The notes under the pieces are model-generated. The model did no database searches. It was not told where the DNA came from and saw only the letters and a program-made list of their open reading frames with translations. Positions 44,909-54,023 of a stretch of 64,000 nucleotides of DNA are shown here, piece by piece. The DNA is from Thioalkalivibrio sp. XN8. GTDB taxonomy: Bacteria > Pseudomonadota > Gammaproteobacteria > Steroidobacterales > XN24. Both the position numbers and the translations under genes were made by a program. Numbering within the stretch: position 1 is the first letter of the stretch; each line of letters opens with the position of its first letter. The stretch is taken from the NCBI RefSeq assembly GCF_011058255.1, contig NZ_JAALFH010000060.1, forward strand, positions 124,001 through 188,000. Direction: 5' to 3'.

Positions 44909-45704
44909 GCCTGGCCTCTGTGCCGTTGCAGTGTCGCGCCCGGACACTGTACACCAGGGGCGCGTGGTGGCCCGCGTGATCAAGATAGAACCTGCCCGGC
45001 TCTTTTTCCACGAGCCCCGGCAGGCAGTCGTACGGGCTGTACGGAAATTCGTTCAGCCGCTCGATGCGGAGGCCGGCGCCGACCAGCGCGTTGACCACGC
45101 TCGAGAGCGGGTGCGCCCAGGTCGCCAGGCGCGCCACCGCAGCGGCGCCGTTCTCGGTGTAGGTCCCTGCTTCCTCCAGGTCCGGCTCGGGGCGCGTGAA
45201 GTACGAGTAGCCGGCGAGCAGGTCGTAGATCGGGTGGAACTCGACCATGTAGAAAGTCCCGCCGGGCGCCAGGTTGTCGGCCACCACCGCGGCCCAGCGC
45301 GACAGGTCCGGCAGCCAGCAGATGGACCCGTAGGAAGTGAACACGATGTCGAAGGGCTCCGGGTCCTGGCGGCGGAAGCCGTACACGTCCGAGCAGATGA
45401 AGTCGGCCTCGAGCTGCGTTTGCCTGGCCAGGTCCCGCGCCAGCCGGATGGCTTCGGGCGAAAGGTCGACGCCGGTGGAGGCCGCGCCCAGGCGCGCCCA
45501 CGACAGGGTGTCGAGCCCGAAATGGCACTGCAGGTGCAGCAATCGCTTGCCGCGCACGTCGGCAAGCTCGGCCAGCTCGATCTCCCGCAGCGACGAGGCG
45601 CCGGCGAGAAAGCCCGGCACGTCGTAGAACCGCGAATCGAAGTGCGCCCGGGCCCGCAGGTCCCAGCCGCTGCGGTTCATCGCGAGATAGTCGATATCCG
45701 TCAT
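44895..45704 (-). CDS. Class I SAM-dependent methyltransferase
   Basis: A 269-aa protein with RLLHLQCHFGLDTLSWARLG (motif I), STGVDLSPEAIRLARDLAR and FDIVFTSYGSICWLPDLSRW. HLQCHFGLDT is a well-known subgroup motif. C-terminal insertions (FTRPEPDLEEAGTYTENG) suggest a small-molecule substrate. It is upstream of the hotdog-cyclase gene and overlaps it by 14 bases, which may tie them in expression. MTDIDYLAM opens at 45704. Confidence 0.88.
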   Translation of the reverse strand: MTDIDYLAMNRSGWDLRARAHFDSRFYDVPGFLAGASSLREIELAELADVRGKRLLHLQCHFGLDTLSWARLGAASTGVDLSPEAIRLARDLARQTQLEADFICSDVYGFRRQDPEPFDIVFTSYGSICWLPDLSRWAAVVADNLAPGGTFYMVEFHPIYDLLAGYSYFTRPEPDLEEAGTYTENGAAAVARLATWAHPLSSVVNALVGAGLRIERLNEFPYSPYDCLPGLVEKEPGRFYLDHAGHHAPLVYSVRARHCNGTEARHDSR

Positions 45705-45712
45705 CGCCCGTA

Positions 45713-46888
45713 TCAATCCGCCAGCGGGAGCAGCAGCGCGAACAGCCCCAGTTCGATGGCGGCCACCGCCGCGAACAGGCCCATCATACGGCGGAACCAA
45801 GCCGGATCCATCCAGTCTTGTCCCATGATATCCCGGTGCGCGGCCAGCCCGTCAGTCAGGATGAAACCCGCAAGCGCGGGCAGCGCCAGCCAGGCATTGC
45901 CAGTGACGACAGCAAGACTGACCAGCCCCCGTGATCCGACATGGCCGGCGAGCGCGATCGAGCGTTCTATTAGGAACATGTGCCGAACCCACGCCGAACG
46001 CTCCGCCACTTGCCGCCAACGCCTCACAGTGTCGGCATCCGGCCTGACGAGAAGCGACCAGGCACCGAGGGCCAATGTCTCCATGCTACCTGCCGCTGTG
46101 GCGTAAAGCAGCACGTCCGCCACTGATAGGTCGCCGCCGACCCAGAACAGAATCGCCACAGCGATCCCGAGCTCGCTCAACCCAGAAACCATCCCGAGCA
46201 TTCCCGCCTGAAGCCCGGGACTTCGTTGGGCGAGCAGCACCCCGGTCACGGCGGCGAGCGGAAGCTTCACGGCCAGCCCCGCCAACCAGGCGAGCGCACC
46301 GTAACCGAGCCAGGCCGGCGCGGCGCCCCCGAAGGCGATGATGCCCAGCGGCAGGGCAGCGGCAGCGCCCAGCGTTGCGGCCATGGAGACACCGTAGCCG
46401 GCAGCTGCCGGCAGCCGCCGGAACCATCGCCACCCGAGAGAAACCAGCAGGAGGGCCCAGGCGTTGGCGACGACGTCGTCCATGACCACGCCTACACCGC
46501 CGGGCAACGACTCCACGGCCTGCGCCGGAAAAGGCTTGAGGCCATCGAGCACCCGGCTCGTGACGAAGGCCGCGGCCAGCAGCCCGGGGTGCTGGCGGAT
46601 CGGCAGGCCGAGCGTCGCGACCGGGAACGTCAGCAGCTCGTCGGCGACGATGCGCGCATCGTCGTGCTCCGGAAAGGCGCGGGCGCCGTAACCGGCGATC
46701 GGCACCGCGATCGCCACCAGCACGGCGCCGGCCAGCACCTGCTTGCGGATCGGCCAGCCGCTGAGCGCCAGGCTGAGCAGCACGCCGCCGAGAGCGCCGG
46801 CCGTCCCCGGCAGGAGCGGCACATGCCCCAGGCCGAAGCCGCTAGCCAGCCAACCTGCGAACGTCGGCAGGGCATCGCCGCCCGTCAC
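45713..46888 (-). CDS. PgpA-type phosphatase fused to a multi-span membrane domain
   Basis: A 391-aa inner-membrane protein. Residues 1-155 match phosphatidylglycerophosphatase A: GFGLGHVPLLPGTAGALGG, DDARIVADELLTFPVATLG, LDGLKPFPAQAVESLPGGVGVVMDD. Standard PgpA is about 160-170 aa, so the following 230 residues are extra: about seven helices, including WLGYGALAWLAGLAVKLPLA and MVSGLSELGIAVAILFWVGG. I cannot name that part with certainty. The GTG start gives MTGGDALPTF. It removes the phosphate of phosphatidylglycerophosphate if active. Confidence 0.82.
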   Translation of the reverse strand: MTGGDALPTFAGWLASGFGLGHVPLLPGTAGALGGVLLSLALSGWPIRKQVLAGAVLVAIAVPIAGYGARAFPEHDDARIVADELLTFPVATLGLPIRQHPGLLAAAFVTSRVLDGLKPFPAQAVESLPGGVGVVMDDVVANAWALLLVSLGWRWFRRLPAAAGYGVSMAATLGAAAALPLGIIAFGGAAPAWLGYGALAWLAGLAVKLPLAAVTGVLLAQRSPGLQAGMLGMVSGLSELGIAVAILFWVGGDLSVADVLLYATAAGSMETLALGAWSLLVRPDADTVRRWRQVAERSAWVRHMFLIERSIALAGHVGSRGLVSLAVVTGNAWLALPALAGFILTDGLAAHRDIMGQDWMDPAWFRRMMGLFAAVAAIELGLFALLLPLAD

Positions 46889-46889
46889 G

Positions 46890-47903
46890 TCAAGGAACGA
46901 TGACCGCGTCCAGCGGTCGCCTGATGGACATCGGCATGGGGCGCGCCTTGCCGAAGCGGATGACCAGGTCCGGTCGCCGTCCCGGGATGCCCAGCCAGTG
47001 GGCGAATCCCGGGCGGGTCTCAGGCACCTCGATCGGCATGTTGAGGTGCGCGTGCCGGATGCCCAGCGCCGTCGCCCGCAAAGCGAACCGTTCGAAGCTG
47101 CGCCCGACCTCGATCCAGCCCTCGGGATCCACCCGCTCGGTGACGAACACCGCCAGGCCGGCCGAGGAACGCAGCTGGCGCGCGTACTTCCGGTTCTCCG
47201 CAGCTTTGCGGAACGCCAGGTCGAACACCAGCGGGCCGAGCCAGTCCGGCGCGCTCGGGCTGCCCGAGCACTTGCCCAACAGCCCGTCTCCGTGCTCCAG
47301 CGCGGCCGCCGGGTTGTAGCGGAGCCAGTCCTTCAGCTCGTTCACGAAGGCGGGGTCGTCCATCTGCGCGCCGTTGCCCGCCTGGATGAAACCCAGCGCC
47401 TGCTCCAGCCGGTCGCGGCCGGTGACGAACAACACGTCGACACCGGGCAGCGCCGCGGCGTCGGCGAGCTGCCGCAGTTCGTCGGCGGCGAGGGCGCGGC
47501 CGTCGTACTTGCAGCGGGTCGACTGGCGGGCCGGGATGGCCTCGCACAGGTCGACGTCGCTGCGCGCGCCGCGGCCGAGGACGATCCGGGCCCAGGTGCC
47601 CGCATCCCGGTCATGCATGACGGCCAGTTCCGCCGGGCGGCCGCTCGCCCGCGCCGCGATCAGCAGGTTCTCGGCCGCGCAGCCCAGCGTGACGTAGAGA
47701 TGGTGATCGTCGGGGTCGACCACAGGCGTGCGCCGCGAAAAGTCCGGGAGGATGTCGACCGTGTCCGACTGCAGCCTGAACTTCCACGGCTGGGTGTTGT
47801 GCGAATTCGGCGCCAGCGTGGCGAAACGGACGAAATCACGCAGCTCGGGCGCGCCCGGCAGCGGGGCCCGGATCGCCTTCACGGCCTTGTCGTAAGCGCT
47901 CAT
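46890..47903 (-). CDS. Acg-type nitroreductase-fold protein
   Basis: A 337-aa protein of the nitroreductase superfamily, Acg subgroup. FVRFATLAPNSHNTQPWKFRL near residue 25 is the diagnostic motif. ARQSTRCKYDGRALAADEL and the C-terminal RPDLVIRFGKARPMPMSIRRPL also fit. Acg proteins bind FMN but often lack reductase activity; they may sequester flavin. It overlaps the upstream membrane protein gene (ATGA). Confidence 0.9.
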   Translation of the reverse strand: MSAYDKAVKAIRAPLPGAPELRDFVRFATLAPNSHNTQPWKFRLQSDTVDILPDFSRRTPVVDPDDHHLYVTLGCAAENLLIAARASGRPAELAVMHDRDAGTWARIVLGRGARSDVDLCEAIPARQSTRCKYDGRALAADELRQLADAAALPGVDVLFVTGRDRLEQALGFIQAGNGAQMDDPAFVNELKDWLRYNPAAALEHGDGLLGKCSGSPSAPDWLGPLVFDLAFRKAAENRKYARQLRSSAGLAVFVTERVDPEGWIEVGRSFERFALRATALGIRHAHLNMPIEVPETRPGFAHWLGIPGRRPDLVIRFGKARPMPMSIRRPLDAVIVP

Positions 47904-48520
47904 GCAACCCCCGGATCGGATCGACGGCGCCGGAAGACCACTGCCAGCAGCAGGCTCGAGACCGGCAGGCCGACACCGTAGCCCAGTATGCCAATTCTCT
48001 GCAGTGTCATGTCACCGAGCACGGGCCCGACGGTCCCCACGAGACAGAGAACGCCCGTCGTCCCGAGCGCCCAGCGGGCCGCAGCATGGAATCCCGGGCC
48101 GGGGAAGACGGCGGCGGCGCACAGCAGCGACATCCCGAGGAACACGTCCCAGGCCAGGAGCTCCAGCGCATACCCGATGGACGGCCATTCCAGCACGAAG
48201 GGACCCGGCTGGCGCCCGGCCGTCAGGGCGACGAAGTGAACGGCGCTGGTCAGGCCGGCCATGATGACGGCAAACGACAGGGCGAGGAGTCCGAACACCT
48301 TTCGCGCCTGGGCCGCAATGGCGTGGACCGAAGCCATGACGACGACCAGGAGGAGCGCCGCCAGGAGCGTGAGGATCTCCATCACGGCCAACGCCGGGTC
48401 CACCACCGGGTCCTCCAGGCCGACCTCGGCAACGGCCAGCAACACGACCACCAGGTAGGCAGTGCCGACGAGCGCGAGCCCGGCTGAAGACAGGAACCCC
48501 AGTTGGCGGGCCGGATCCAC
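47900..48520 (-). CDS. Six-helix membrane protein, unknown
   Basis: A 206-aa protein with about six hydrophobic segments (first: LSSAGLALVGTAYLVVVLLAV). The start is GTG 48520. It is coupled to the Acg-like nitroreductase gene by a four-base overlap. The pattern ('SVHAIAAQARKVFGLLALSF ... AVHFVALTAG') recalls small uncharacterised membrane proteins found beside oxidoreductases. No substrate or family is certain. Confidence 0.75.
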   Translation of the reverse strand: MDPARQLGFLSSAGLALVGTAYLVVVLLAVAEVGLEDPVVDPALAVMEILTLLAALLLVVVMASVHAIAAQARKVFGLLALSFAVIMAGLTSAVHFVALTAGRQPGPFVLEWPSIGYALELLAWDVFLGMSLLCAAAVFPGPGFHAAARWALGTTGVLCLVGTVGPVLGDMTLQRIGILGYGVGLPVSSLLLAVVFRRRRSDPGVA

Positions 48521-48557
48521 TCGATCTAGCTCCCGAGGTTGGTGGTGGGCTGCGCGC

Positions 48558-49793
48558 TCAGCGACACTCGATCTCTACCCGGCGATTCAGCGAGCGCCCG
48601 GCCTCCGTGTCGTTGTCGGCGATCGGCCGGCTTTCCCCCTGGCCGTCCGCCGCGATGCGCGGAGCATCGAGGCCGCGCGCCACCAGCGCCGCCGCGACTG
48701 CCGCGGCCCGGCGCTGCGACAGGCCCTGGTTGTAGTCCTCCGAGCCTTCGCTCGAGGTATGGCCGATCACGGTGATCGCCGCCGCCGGCGTGGCCTGCAG
48801 CCCGTCGTACAGGGCGTCGAGGTGCGCGTCCGACTCCGGACGGATTGCCGCCGAATCGAAATCGAACCGGATGCCGTGGATGACGGAGCCACAGCCGACG
48901 GGCGCAACAGGCCGGTCCGGACAGGCCAGCTTCAGGGCCGGCGCAGGGTCGCCGCGGTAGAGCTTGAAAGGCGCGCCGTTGGTGGACCGGACGCCAACGA
49001 TGTCGTCGTCACTTCCGACCGAGAGCACGAAAATGCTCGGGACGCCGCTCTTGCTGTCCCGGCCCGTGGCATGCAGCAGGTTGCCGCTGACCGTGCCGTC
49101 GAGCTCGCCGGCGCCGTCGAAGCAGCCGCTCACTCGCACGCCGTCCTGCTCCAGCTCCAGCTTCACGCCGCGGCCCTGCCACTTGCCAGTGAATGCCTGC
49201 GACAGCGGCGGTGGCTCCTGCTCGCCGAAGCCGGCAATCTCGCTGAACTCGAAGAACGTCTGGTCCCGCTCGACGTTGATCCCGCCCTGCAACGTCAGCT
49301 GCACCCACTGCACCGCCTGGTCGGAAGCGGCCGGGATCCTCGTCCACTCGCCCTTCGCCGCATGGGTGCTCAGCGTCGCGGCGCCGAGTTCCGTGAACGG
49401 TCCCGCGGGACCCGAGTCCGAGCCTGCAATGCTGACGGCCCTGAAAAACGTCTGCGAAGGGCTCGGGGTTTCCAGCACATTGGGTACCGCGAACTCCTCG
49501 AACGTCGTCGGCGCCGGCAGCTCATAGACGAACACGATCGCCGTATCGGGGCCGCCCGGCTTGGGCGTCAGGACGAAGCCGCGCGCGTCGCCGTCGATGA
49601 GCTGCAGCGCCTGGTCGAGCCCGACCCGCGCCTCCTGTGCGGCGCCGCCAATCGCGACGGGGAGGGCACCGGCGGCAAACGCCAGCAGGTCGCGCCTGGG
49701 CGTGTCCTCGGTCGCGGCGGCCGGCACGCAGAGCGCGAGGGACATGCACGCGGCCTGCAGGAATCGGGCTGGTTTGATTGCTGCGCAGGTCAT
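48558..49793 (-). CDS. Exported protein with C-terminal OmpA peptidoglycan-binding domain
   Basis: A 411-aa protein with an N-terminal signal (RFLQAACMSLALCVPAAA). The last 120 residues are an OmpA-type domain: GIRFDFDSAAIRPESDAHL, VIGHTSSEGSEDYNQGLSQRR, ADNDTEAGRSLNRRVEIECR. It would bind peptidoglycan. Before it is a beta-rich region with a discoidin/galactose-binding look (VSIAGSDSGPAGPFTELG ... WTRIPAASDQAVQWVQL). The start is ATG 49793 with GAGGAG upstream. It may tether a sugar-binding head to the cell wall. Confidence 0.87.
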   Translation of the reverse strand: MTCAAIKPARFLQAACMSLALCVPAAATEDTPRRDLLAFAAGALPVAIGGAAQEARVGLDQALQLIDGDARGFVLTPKPGGPDTAIVFVYELPAPTTFEEFAVPNVLETPSPSQTFFRAVSIAGSDSGPAGPFTELGAATLSTHAAKGEWTRIPAASDQAVQWVQLTLQGGINVERDQTFFEFSEIAGFGEQEPPPLSQAFTGKWQGRGVKLELEQDGVRVSGCFDGAGELDGTVSGNLLHATGRDSKSGVPSIFVLSVGSDDDIVGVRSTNGAPFKLYRGDPAPALKLACPDRPVAPVGCGSVIHGIRFDFDSAAIRPESDAHLDALYDGLQATPAAAITVIGHTSSEGSEDYNQGLSQRRAAAVAAALVARGLDAPRIAADGQGESRPIADNDTEAGRSLNRRVEIECR

Positions 49794-49840
49794 TCTGGGA
49801 CTCTCCTCTCTCTGTAGGGCGATCATGCCCCGTTCTCGTT

Positions 49841-50896
49841 TCACCGCTTTTTTTGTTTCATGACGGAGTTGACGTAACGACCGAACTCCCGGTCCTTCTT
49901 GCGCCGCTCGACATAGGACGTGTCGTGATACTCGCTTTCTTTCTTCAGCTTCAGGTAACCCCGATAGCGCGCTTCGCTCAGGGTATGGCTTTCGATGGCG
50001 GCGCGCACGGCGCAACCGGGTTCGCTCGCGTGGGTGCAATCGGTGAAGCGGCAGGCCGCGGCGAGCGCGCGGATGTCGGCGAAGCTCTCGTCGAGTCCCT
50101 CGCTGGCCCCGAGCAGGCCGAGCTCGCGCATGCCGGGCGTGTCGATCAGCATGGTACCGTCGTCCAGGACCAGCAGCTGCCGGCGGGACGTGGTGTGCGT
50201 GCCCTCGCCCGTGGCGCTGACGGCCCGCGTGTCGAGTTCGTCGCGGCCAAGCAGCCGGTTGACGAGCGTGCTCTTGCCCACCCCCGAGGAGCCGATAAGG
50301 CAATAGGTCTTGCCGGGCTCGAGGAGCGCGCGGAACTGCTCCAGCCCGTCCCCGGTGGCCGTGCTGATCGGAATCACCGGCGCATCGATGCCCGCGCCGG
50401 CGATGGCAGCGAGCAGGCCCTCGATCTCGAGCGGGTCCGCGAGGTCGGTCTTGCTCAGCAGGACGAACGGCTCGATGCCCCCTTCGCGGCAGACCACCAG
50501 GTAGCGCTCCAGCCGCCGCACGTTGAAGTCGTACTGGCAGGACTGGACGATGAAGGCCACGTCGATGTTGGCGGCGATCATCTGGAAGTCCACGGTCTTG
50601 CCCGGGGCCTTGCGGCGCAGGAACGAGCGGCGCGGCAACACGGCATGGATGATGGCGAGCTCCGGGCCGGCGCGCTCGATGCCGACCCAGTCGCCGACAC
50701 ACGGGAGGTCCGGGCTCACTCCGACCTTGTGGCGGAAGCGGCCGGCGAGCGCGGCCGGCGTCTCGCCGTTCTCGTCCCGCACGACGAAGACGTCCCGGTC
50801 GACTGCCGTCACCCTGGCCGCGGCCTGGCCGGGGCGCAGCATCCCTGCCGCCTGCCCGGAGAACCAGTCGTCGAAGCCCAGGTGTCGCAGGTTCAT
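49841..50896 (-). CDS. rsgA: Ribosome small-subunit-dependent GTPase A
   Basis: Circularly permuted GTPase that checks 30S maturation. The G4 motif SKTDL comes before G1 (GSSGVGKSTLVNRL), the mark of the family; G3 is DTPGM. The N-terminal OB fold and the C-terminal zinc knuckle are present, with Cys, Cys, His and Cys in CRFTDCTHASEPGC. The 351-aa length is normal. The C-terminus is Lys-rich (MKQKKR). Confidence 0.96.
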   Translation of the reverse strand: MNLRHLGFDDWFSGQAAGMLRPGQAAARVTAVDRDVFVVRDENGETPAALAGRFRHKVGVSPDLPCVGDWVGIERAGPELAIIHAVLPRRSFLRRKAPGKTVDFQMIAANIDVAFIVQSCQYDFNVRRLERYLVVCREGGIEPFVLLSKTDLADPLEIEGLLAAIAGAGIDAPVIPISTATGDGLEQFRALLEPGKTYCLIGSSGVGKSTLVNRLLGRDELDTRAVSATGEGTHTTSRRQLLVLDDGTMLIDTPGMRELGLLGASEGLDESFADIRALAAACRFTDCTHASEPGCAVRAAIESHTLSEARYRGYLKLKKESEYHDTSYVERRKKDREFGRYVNSVMKQKKR

Positions 50897-50920
50897 GCCG
50901 GATACTCAGTGCGTGGTGCC

Positions 50921-51646
50921 TCAGGTTACCCGCCCGCCCGGTTGCCTGTCGCCAAGACAGAACTCGACCGCCGCATCCACGTGCAGAGCGGTCGTGTCGA
51001 ACGCCGGCAGCGGCGAGTCCGAGGGGCGGACCAGCAGCCCGATCTCGGTGCAGCCCAGGACGACCGCTTCGGCGCCCTGGGCGGCGAGGCCCTCGATGAC
51101 TGCGACGTACTCGGCCCTGGAGCCCTCATTCACGATGCCGCGGCACAGCTCCTCGAAAATGACCCGGTGCACGCGCGCCCGGTCCTCGGTCGGCGGAACC
51201 ACCAGTTCGACGTTGCAGTGCGCCTCGAGCCGCTCGCGCCAGAACGGCAGCTCCATCGTGTAGCGCGTGCCGAGCAGCCCGGCCCGCCGGATGCCGGCCG
51301 CCTGCAGCGCGGCCCCGGTGACGTCCACGATATGCAGCAACGGGATACTCACCGCCCGCTCGATCGCCGGCGCCACGCAGTGCATGGTGTTGGTGCAGAG
51401 CACAAGCGCCCTGGCGCCGGCCTGCTCCAGCCCGCGCGCCGCGTCGGCCAGCAAGGCGCCGGCCGCAGCCCAGTCACCCTGTTCCTGGAGCTGCGCAATA
51501 GCCGCGAAGTCGACGCTGTGGATGAGTAGCGGCGCCGAGTGCAGCCCGCCCCTGCGGGCCGAGACCGCCGTGTTGATCAGGCGGTAGTACTCCGCCGTCG
51601 ATTCCCAGCTCATGCCGCCCAGCAGGCCGAGGTAGCGCGGAGTCAC
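50921..51646 (-). CDS. Aspartate/glutamate racemase family protein
   Basis: A 241-aa protein with [21 protein letters not shown] at the N-terminus, [14 protein letters not shown] (first active-site Cys) and [13 protein letters not shown] (second Cys), the two catalytic Cys of the cofactor-independent racemases. [17 protein letters not shown] also fits the YgeA-type subgroup. It racemises Asp, Glu or a related amino acid. The GTG start overlaps the DUF305 stop (GTGA). Confidence 0.93.
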   Translation of the reverse strand: MTPRYLGLLGGMSWESTAEYYRLINTAVSARRGGLHSAPLLIHSVDFAAIAQLQEQGDWAAAGALLADAARGLEQAGARALVLCTNTMHCVAPAIERAVSIPLLHIVDVTGAALQAAGIRRAGLLGTRYTMELPFWRERLEAHCNVELVVPPTEDRARVHRVIFEELCRGIVNEGSRAEYVAVIEGLAAQGAEAVVLGCTEIGLLVRPSDSPLPAFDTTALHVDAAVEFCLGDRQPGGRVT

Positions 51647-52200
51647 CGCAGCATGTCCTCGATCTCGCGGCGCATTTCGGGCGTGATCTCGACCGCGCGC
51701 GGCGGCAGCGCCTCCGCGCCGCGGTTGCCGTGCTGCTCGATGTCCTCGATCAGCAGCTTCATGGCGGCGATTTCCAGGACCTGGGCCCGGATGATGTCGT
51801 CCGCCAGCCGGCGGACGCGCGGGTCCCGGAGGCTCGCCTTGCGCGCGTTGTTGATGGCGATCGAATGGTGCGGAATCATCGCCTGCATGAAACCGAGGTC
51901 GCCGATCACCGCCTGGCTCCGGTTGGCGTACAGGAAGAGCACGCCCAGCAGGGCGGCCACTGCCAGCACCGCGACCTTGGTCCCGACCCCCTGGTACATC
52001 GACCACATGAAGGACAGCATCACCACGGTCATGACGCAGCCCATCACCAGCGCGCCAATGAAGCGATTCATGCTGAACGTGGCGTGATCGAAGACGTAGA
52101 CCATCTGGTACATCAGGAAGAACATGATGACGGTCGAGGTGGCGATCATCGCCGCGAAGCGGCCCCAGCTCATGCCCTGGGCCTGGTGTTGTTGCTCCAT
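51643..52200 (-). CDS. DUF305 membrane protein
   Basis: A 185-aa protein: three hydrophobic segments in the first 95 residues, then a DUF305 region with [19 protein letters not shown] and a C-terminal helical part. The His pair in MIPHHS is a metal-ligand candidate; in related proteins copper tolerance has been suggested. The start [15 protein letters not shown] follows a well-spaced purine run. It is coupled to the racemase gene. Confidence 0.85.
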   Translation of the reverse strand: MEQQHQAQGMSWGRFAAMIATSTVIMFFLMYQMVYVFDHATFSMNRFIGALVMGCVMTVVMLSFMWSMYQGVGTKVAVLAVAALLGVLFLYANRSQAVIGDLGFMQAMIPHHSIAINNARKASLRDPRVRRLADDIIRAQVLEIAAMKLLIEDIEQHGNRGAEALPPRAVEITPEMRREIEDMLR

Positions 52201-52298
52201 GCTCGCTCTCCGGGGGCGTTTGCCTTGCCCAGATACTAGTGCATGGAGCGAAACCCGCCCTCCGGGGCGCTGGGCCGGGCGGCGGACCGGAAAGCTTC

Positions 52299-53015
52299 TC
52301 AGTAAGAGTCGTGGGCAAACGACCCATTGGCGAGAAAGTAGAGGGTGTGCCGGATAGCCTCGTCGTTGCGCATGATGAACGTGTGCGTGGCGCCGATCGC
52401 CACGAAGTCCGCCATGCCCTCGACCTTGGTTCGCTCGACGGAGACCTTGCCGTCATCCGGGTTGGGCAGGAACTGGGACAACAGCGGATTCACGGATTCC
52501 GTGCCGGCAATGACGCCGACCGGAAAGTCCACGGGACCGAGGCTGGCGGGAAGCCCGTCGGCGCCGGTCCCCAGCTGCAGGCCGGCCGGGCCGTTGACCA
52601 GGGCGAAACCCGGCGAGTCCCGGAGATTGTCGACGACTTCGCTGCCCTGGTTGGGCGGCGCGAGCATCACGACGCGCCCGAGATTCTCGATAGGGTGATT
52701 GCGGAGGTGGTAACGCACCAGGATTCCGCCCATGGAATGGGTGACGAAATGCACCGCGCGCGCATCGGCGCCCGAGCATTCCGACAGGCCTGCCTCGATG
52801 GCCGGCGAGGCCAACCGCGACACCGGGTAGTGGCGGGAGGGATAGTCGATGTTGGCGACGTGGTAGCCCGCGGCCTGCAGCGCTTCAGCCATGACGGACA
52901 TGGAGTTGGCGGTCCGCGCCAGCCCGTGCAGCAGTATCACGCACTCCGTCGCGCTGGCGAACGGCGGCGCGAACCCGAGAAAGAGGAAGAGCAGGACCCT
53001 GGCGCTGGTAGACAC
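52299..53015 (-). CDS. Exported lipase/esterase (alpha/beta hydrolase)
   Basis: A 238-aa protein with a signal peptide ([18 protein letters not shown]). [21 protein letters not shown] is the oxyanion strand, [16 protein letters not shown] carries the nucleophile Ser, and [13 protein letters not shown] follows. A C-terminal [18 protein letters not shown] supplies the His. This is the short 'EST/triacylglycerol lipase-like' type. The start is GTG 53015, with AAGGA ahead at long spacing. It is not coupled to its neighbours. Confidence 0.87.
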   Translation of the reverse strand: MSTSARVLLFLFLGFAPPFASATECVILLHGLARTANSMSVMAEALQAAGYHVANIDYPSRHYPVSRLASPAIEAGLSECSGADARAVHFVTHSMGGILVRYHLRNHPIENLGRVVMLAPPNQGSEVVDNLRDSPGFALVNGPAGLQLGTGADGLPASLGPVDFPVGVIAGTESVNPLLSQFLPNPDDGKVSVERTKVEGMADFVAIGATHTFIMRNDEAIRHTLYFLANGSFAHDSY

Positions 53016-53089
53016 TTGCTGGTGCGTCCTTCTGCAATAACCCGGCCCGCAATGATAACGGCTGGTGGCGCGCCTGTCGGAACCCTCGG

Positions 53090-53959
53090 TCAGGATTCCC
53101 GCATCTTCGAGCGCAGCTCGAGGTCCCCGTAGAGACAAGCGGCGGTGGCGCCGCCATCCATAAGGATGTCGCTGCCGGTGAGGAAGGCCCCTTCCGGGGC
53201 CATGAGGAGCGCCGCTACCGTGGCCACCTCGTCCGCGGTCCCGGCACGACCCACGGGGCAACCCTCGATCATCCGGCGGTAGCCGTCGCCGAGCGGGCCG
53301 GACAGTTCGGCGCGGGAAAGCGGCGTCATGACGATGCCGGGACTGATGGCGTTCACCCTTGCCTGCCGGCGCCCCCAGCGCACCGCTTCCGCCTGCACCC
53401 GCAGCGCCTTCCCCCGGTTGGAGAGTTCGTAGGCATGAAGGGTGTCCCCGAGTCGTTCCGCTTGGAGCAGGGGGAGGCTCAACAGATCCTCGGCGGGCGT
53501 CATGGCCAGGGCCTCGTCCTCCTCGGGCGTCAGCGCCGGCAGGCGGTGCCCGGCCTGGGATGCAATGACCACCGCGGCGCCCCCGGGAGCCACCACCTTG
53601 CCGAACTCTTCCAGCACGACGGCCGTGCCATAGAGGTCGACCCGTACGACCAGTTCGGGCCGCGACATCGAGGGAGAACCGCCCGCCGCGTGGACGAGCC
53701 CGGTGACCGCGCCCATTCCCGCTGCCTGCTCCGCCAGCGCCCGGACTGACGGCGGGTCGGTAATGTCCACGGTCGCAGCGCTCACCTGGAAGCCTGCGTC
53801 CAGCAGCGCCTGCTCCGCGGCTCGGGCATTCTCCTCCCGCAGGTCCGCGACCAGGAGGTGCTTGCCGGCGCCGAGACGCCGGGCGATCGCGGCGCCTATC
53901 GAGCCCGGCCCGATGACGACAAGAACGCTCTTTATAGCGGGGGATCTGCTTTGGGCCAT
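53090..53959 (-). CDS. Short-chain dehydrogenase/reductase-like protein, atypical catalytic site
   Basis: A 289-aa SDR fold. The cofactor loop is VLVVIGPGSIGAAIARRLG (in place of TGxxxGIG), with HAAGGSPSM at the nucleotide site. ASQAG holds a candidate catalytic Ser near 134 and AYELSNRGKALRV has Tyr177. The usual Lys four residues after Tyr is Asn181, with Lys184 three further on. INAISPGIVMTPLSRAEL and FLTGSDILMDGGATA are typical. ATG 53959 is chosen. The activity is uncertain because of the Lys change. Confidence 0.85.
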   Translation of the reverse strand: MAQSRSPAIKSVLVVIGPGSIGAAIARRLGAGKHLLVADLREENARAAEQALLDAGFQVSAATVDITDPPSVRALAEQAAGMGAVTGLVHAAGGSPSMSRPELVVRVDLYGTAVVLEEFGKVVAPGGAAVVIASQAGHRLPALTPEEDEALAMTPAEDLLSLPLLQAERLGDTLHAYELSNRGKALRVQAEAVRWGRRQARVNAISPGIVMTPLSRAELSGPLGDGYRRMIEGCPVGRAGTADEVATVAALLMAPEGAFLTGSDILMDGGATAACLYGDLELRSKMRES

Positions 53960-54023
53960 AGCGGGTGCTCGCCGAGTTCCAGGCACGTCCTCATCTGCCT
54001 TGCAACAGCACCGTGCGGAAGCA

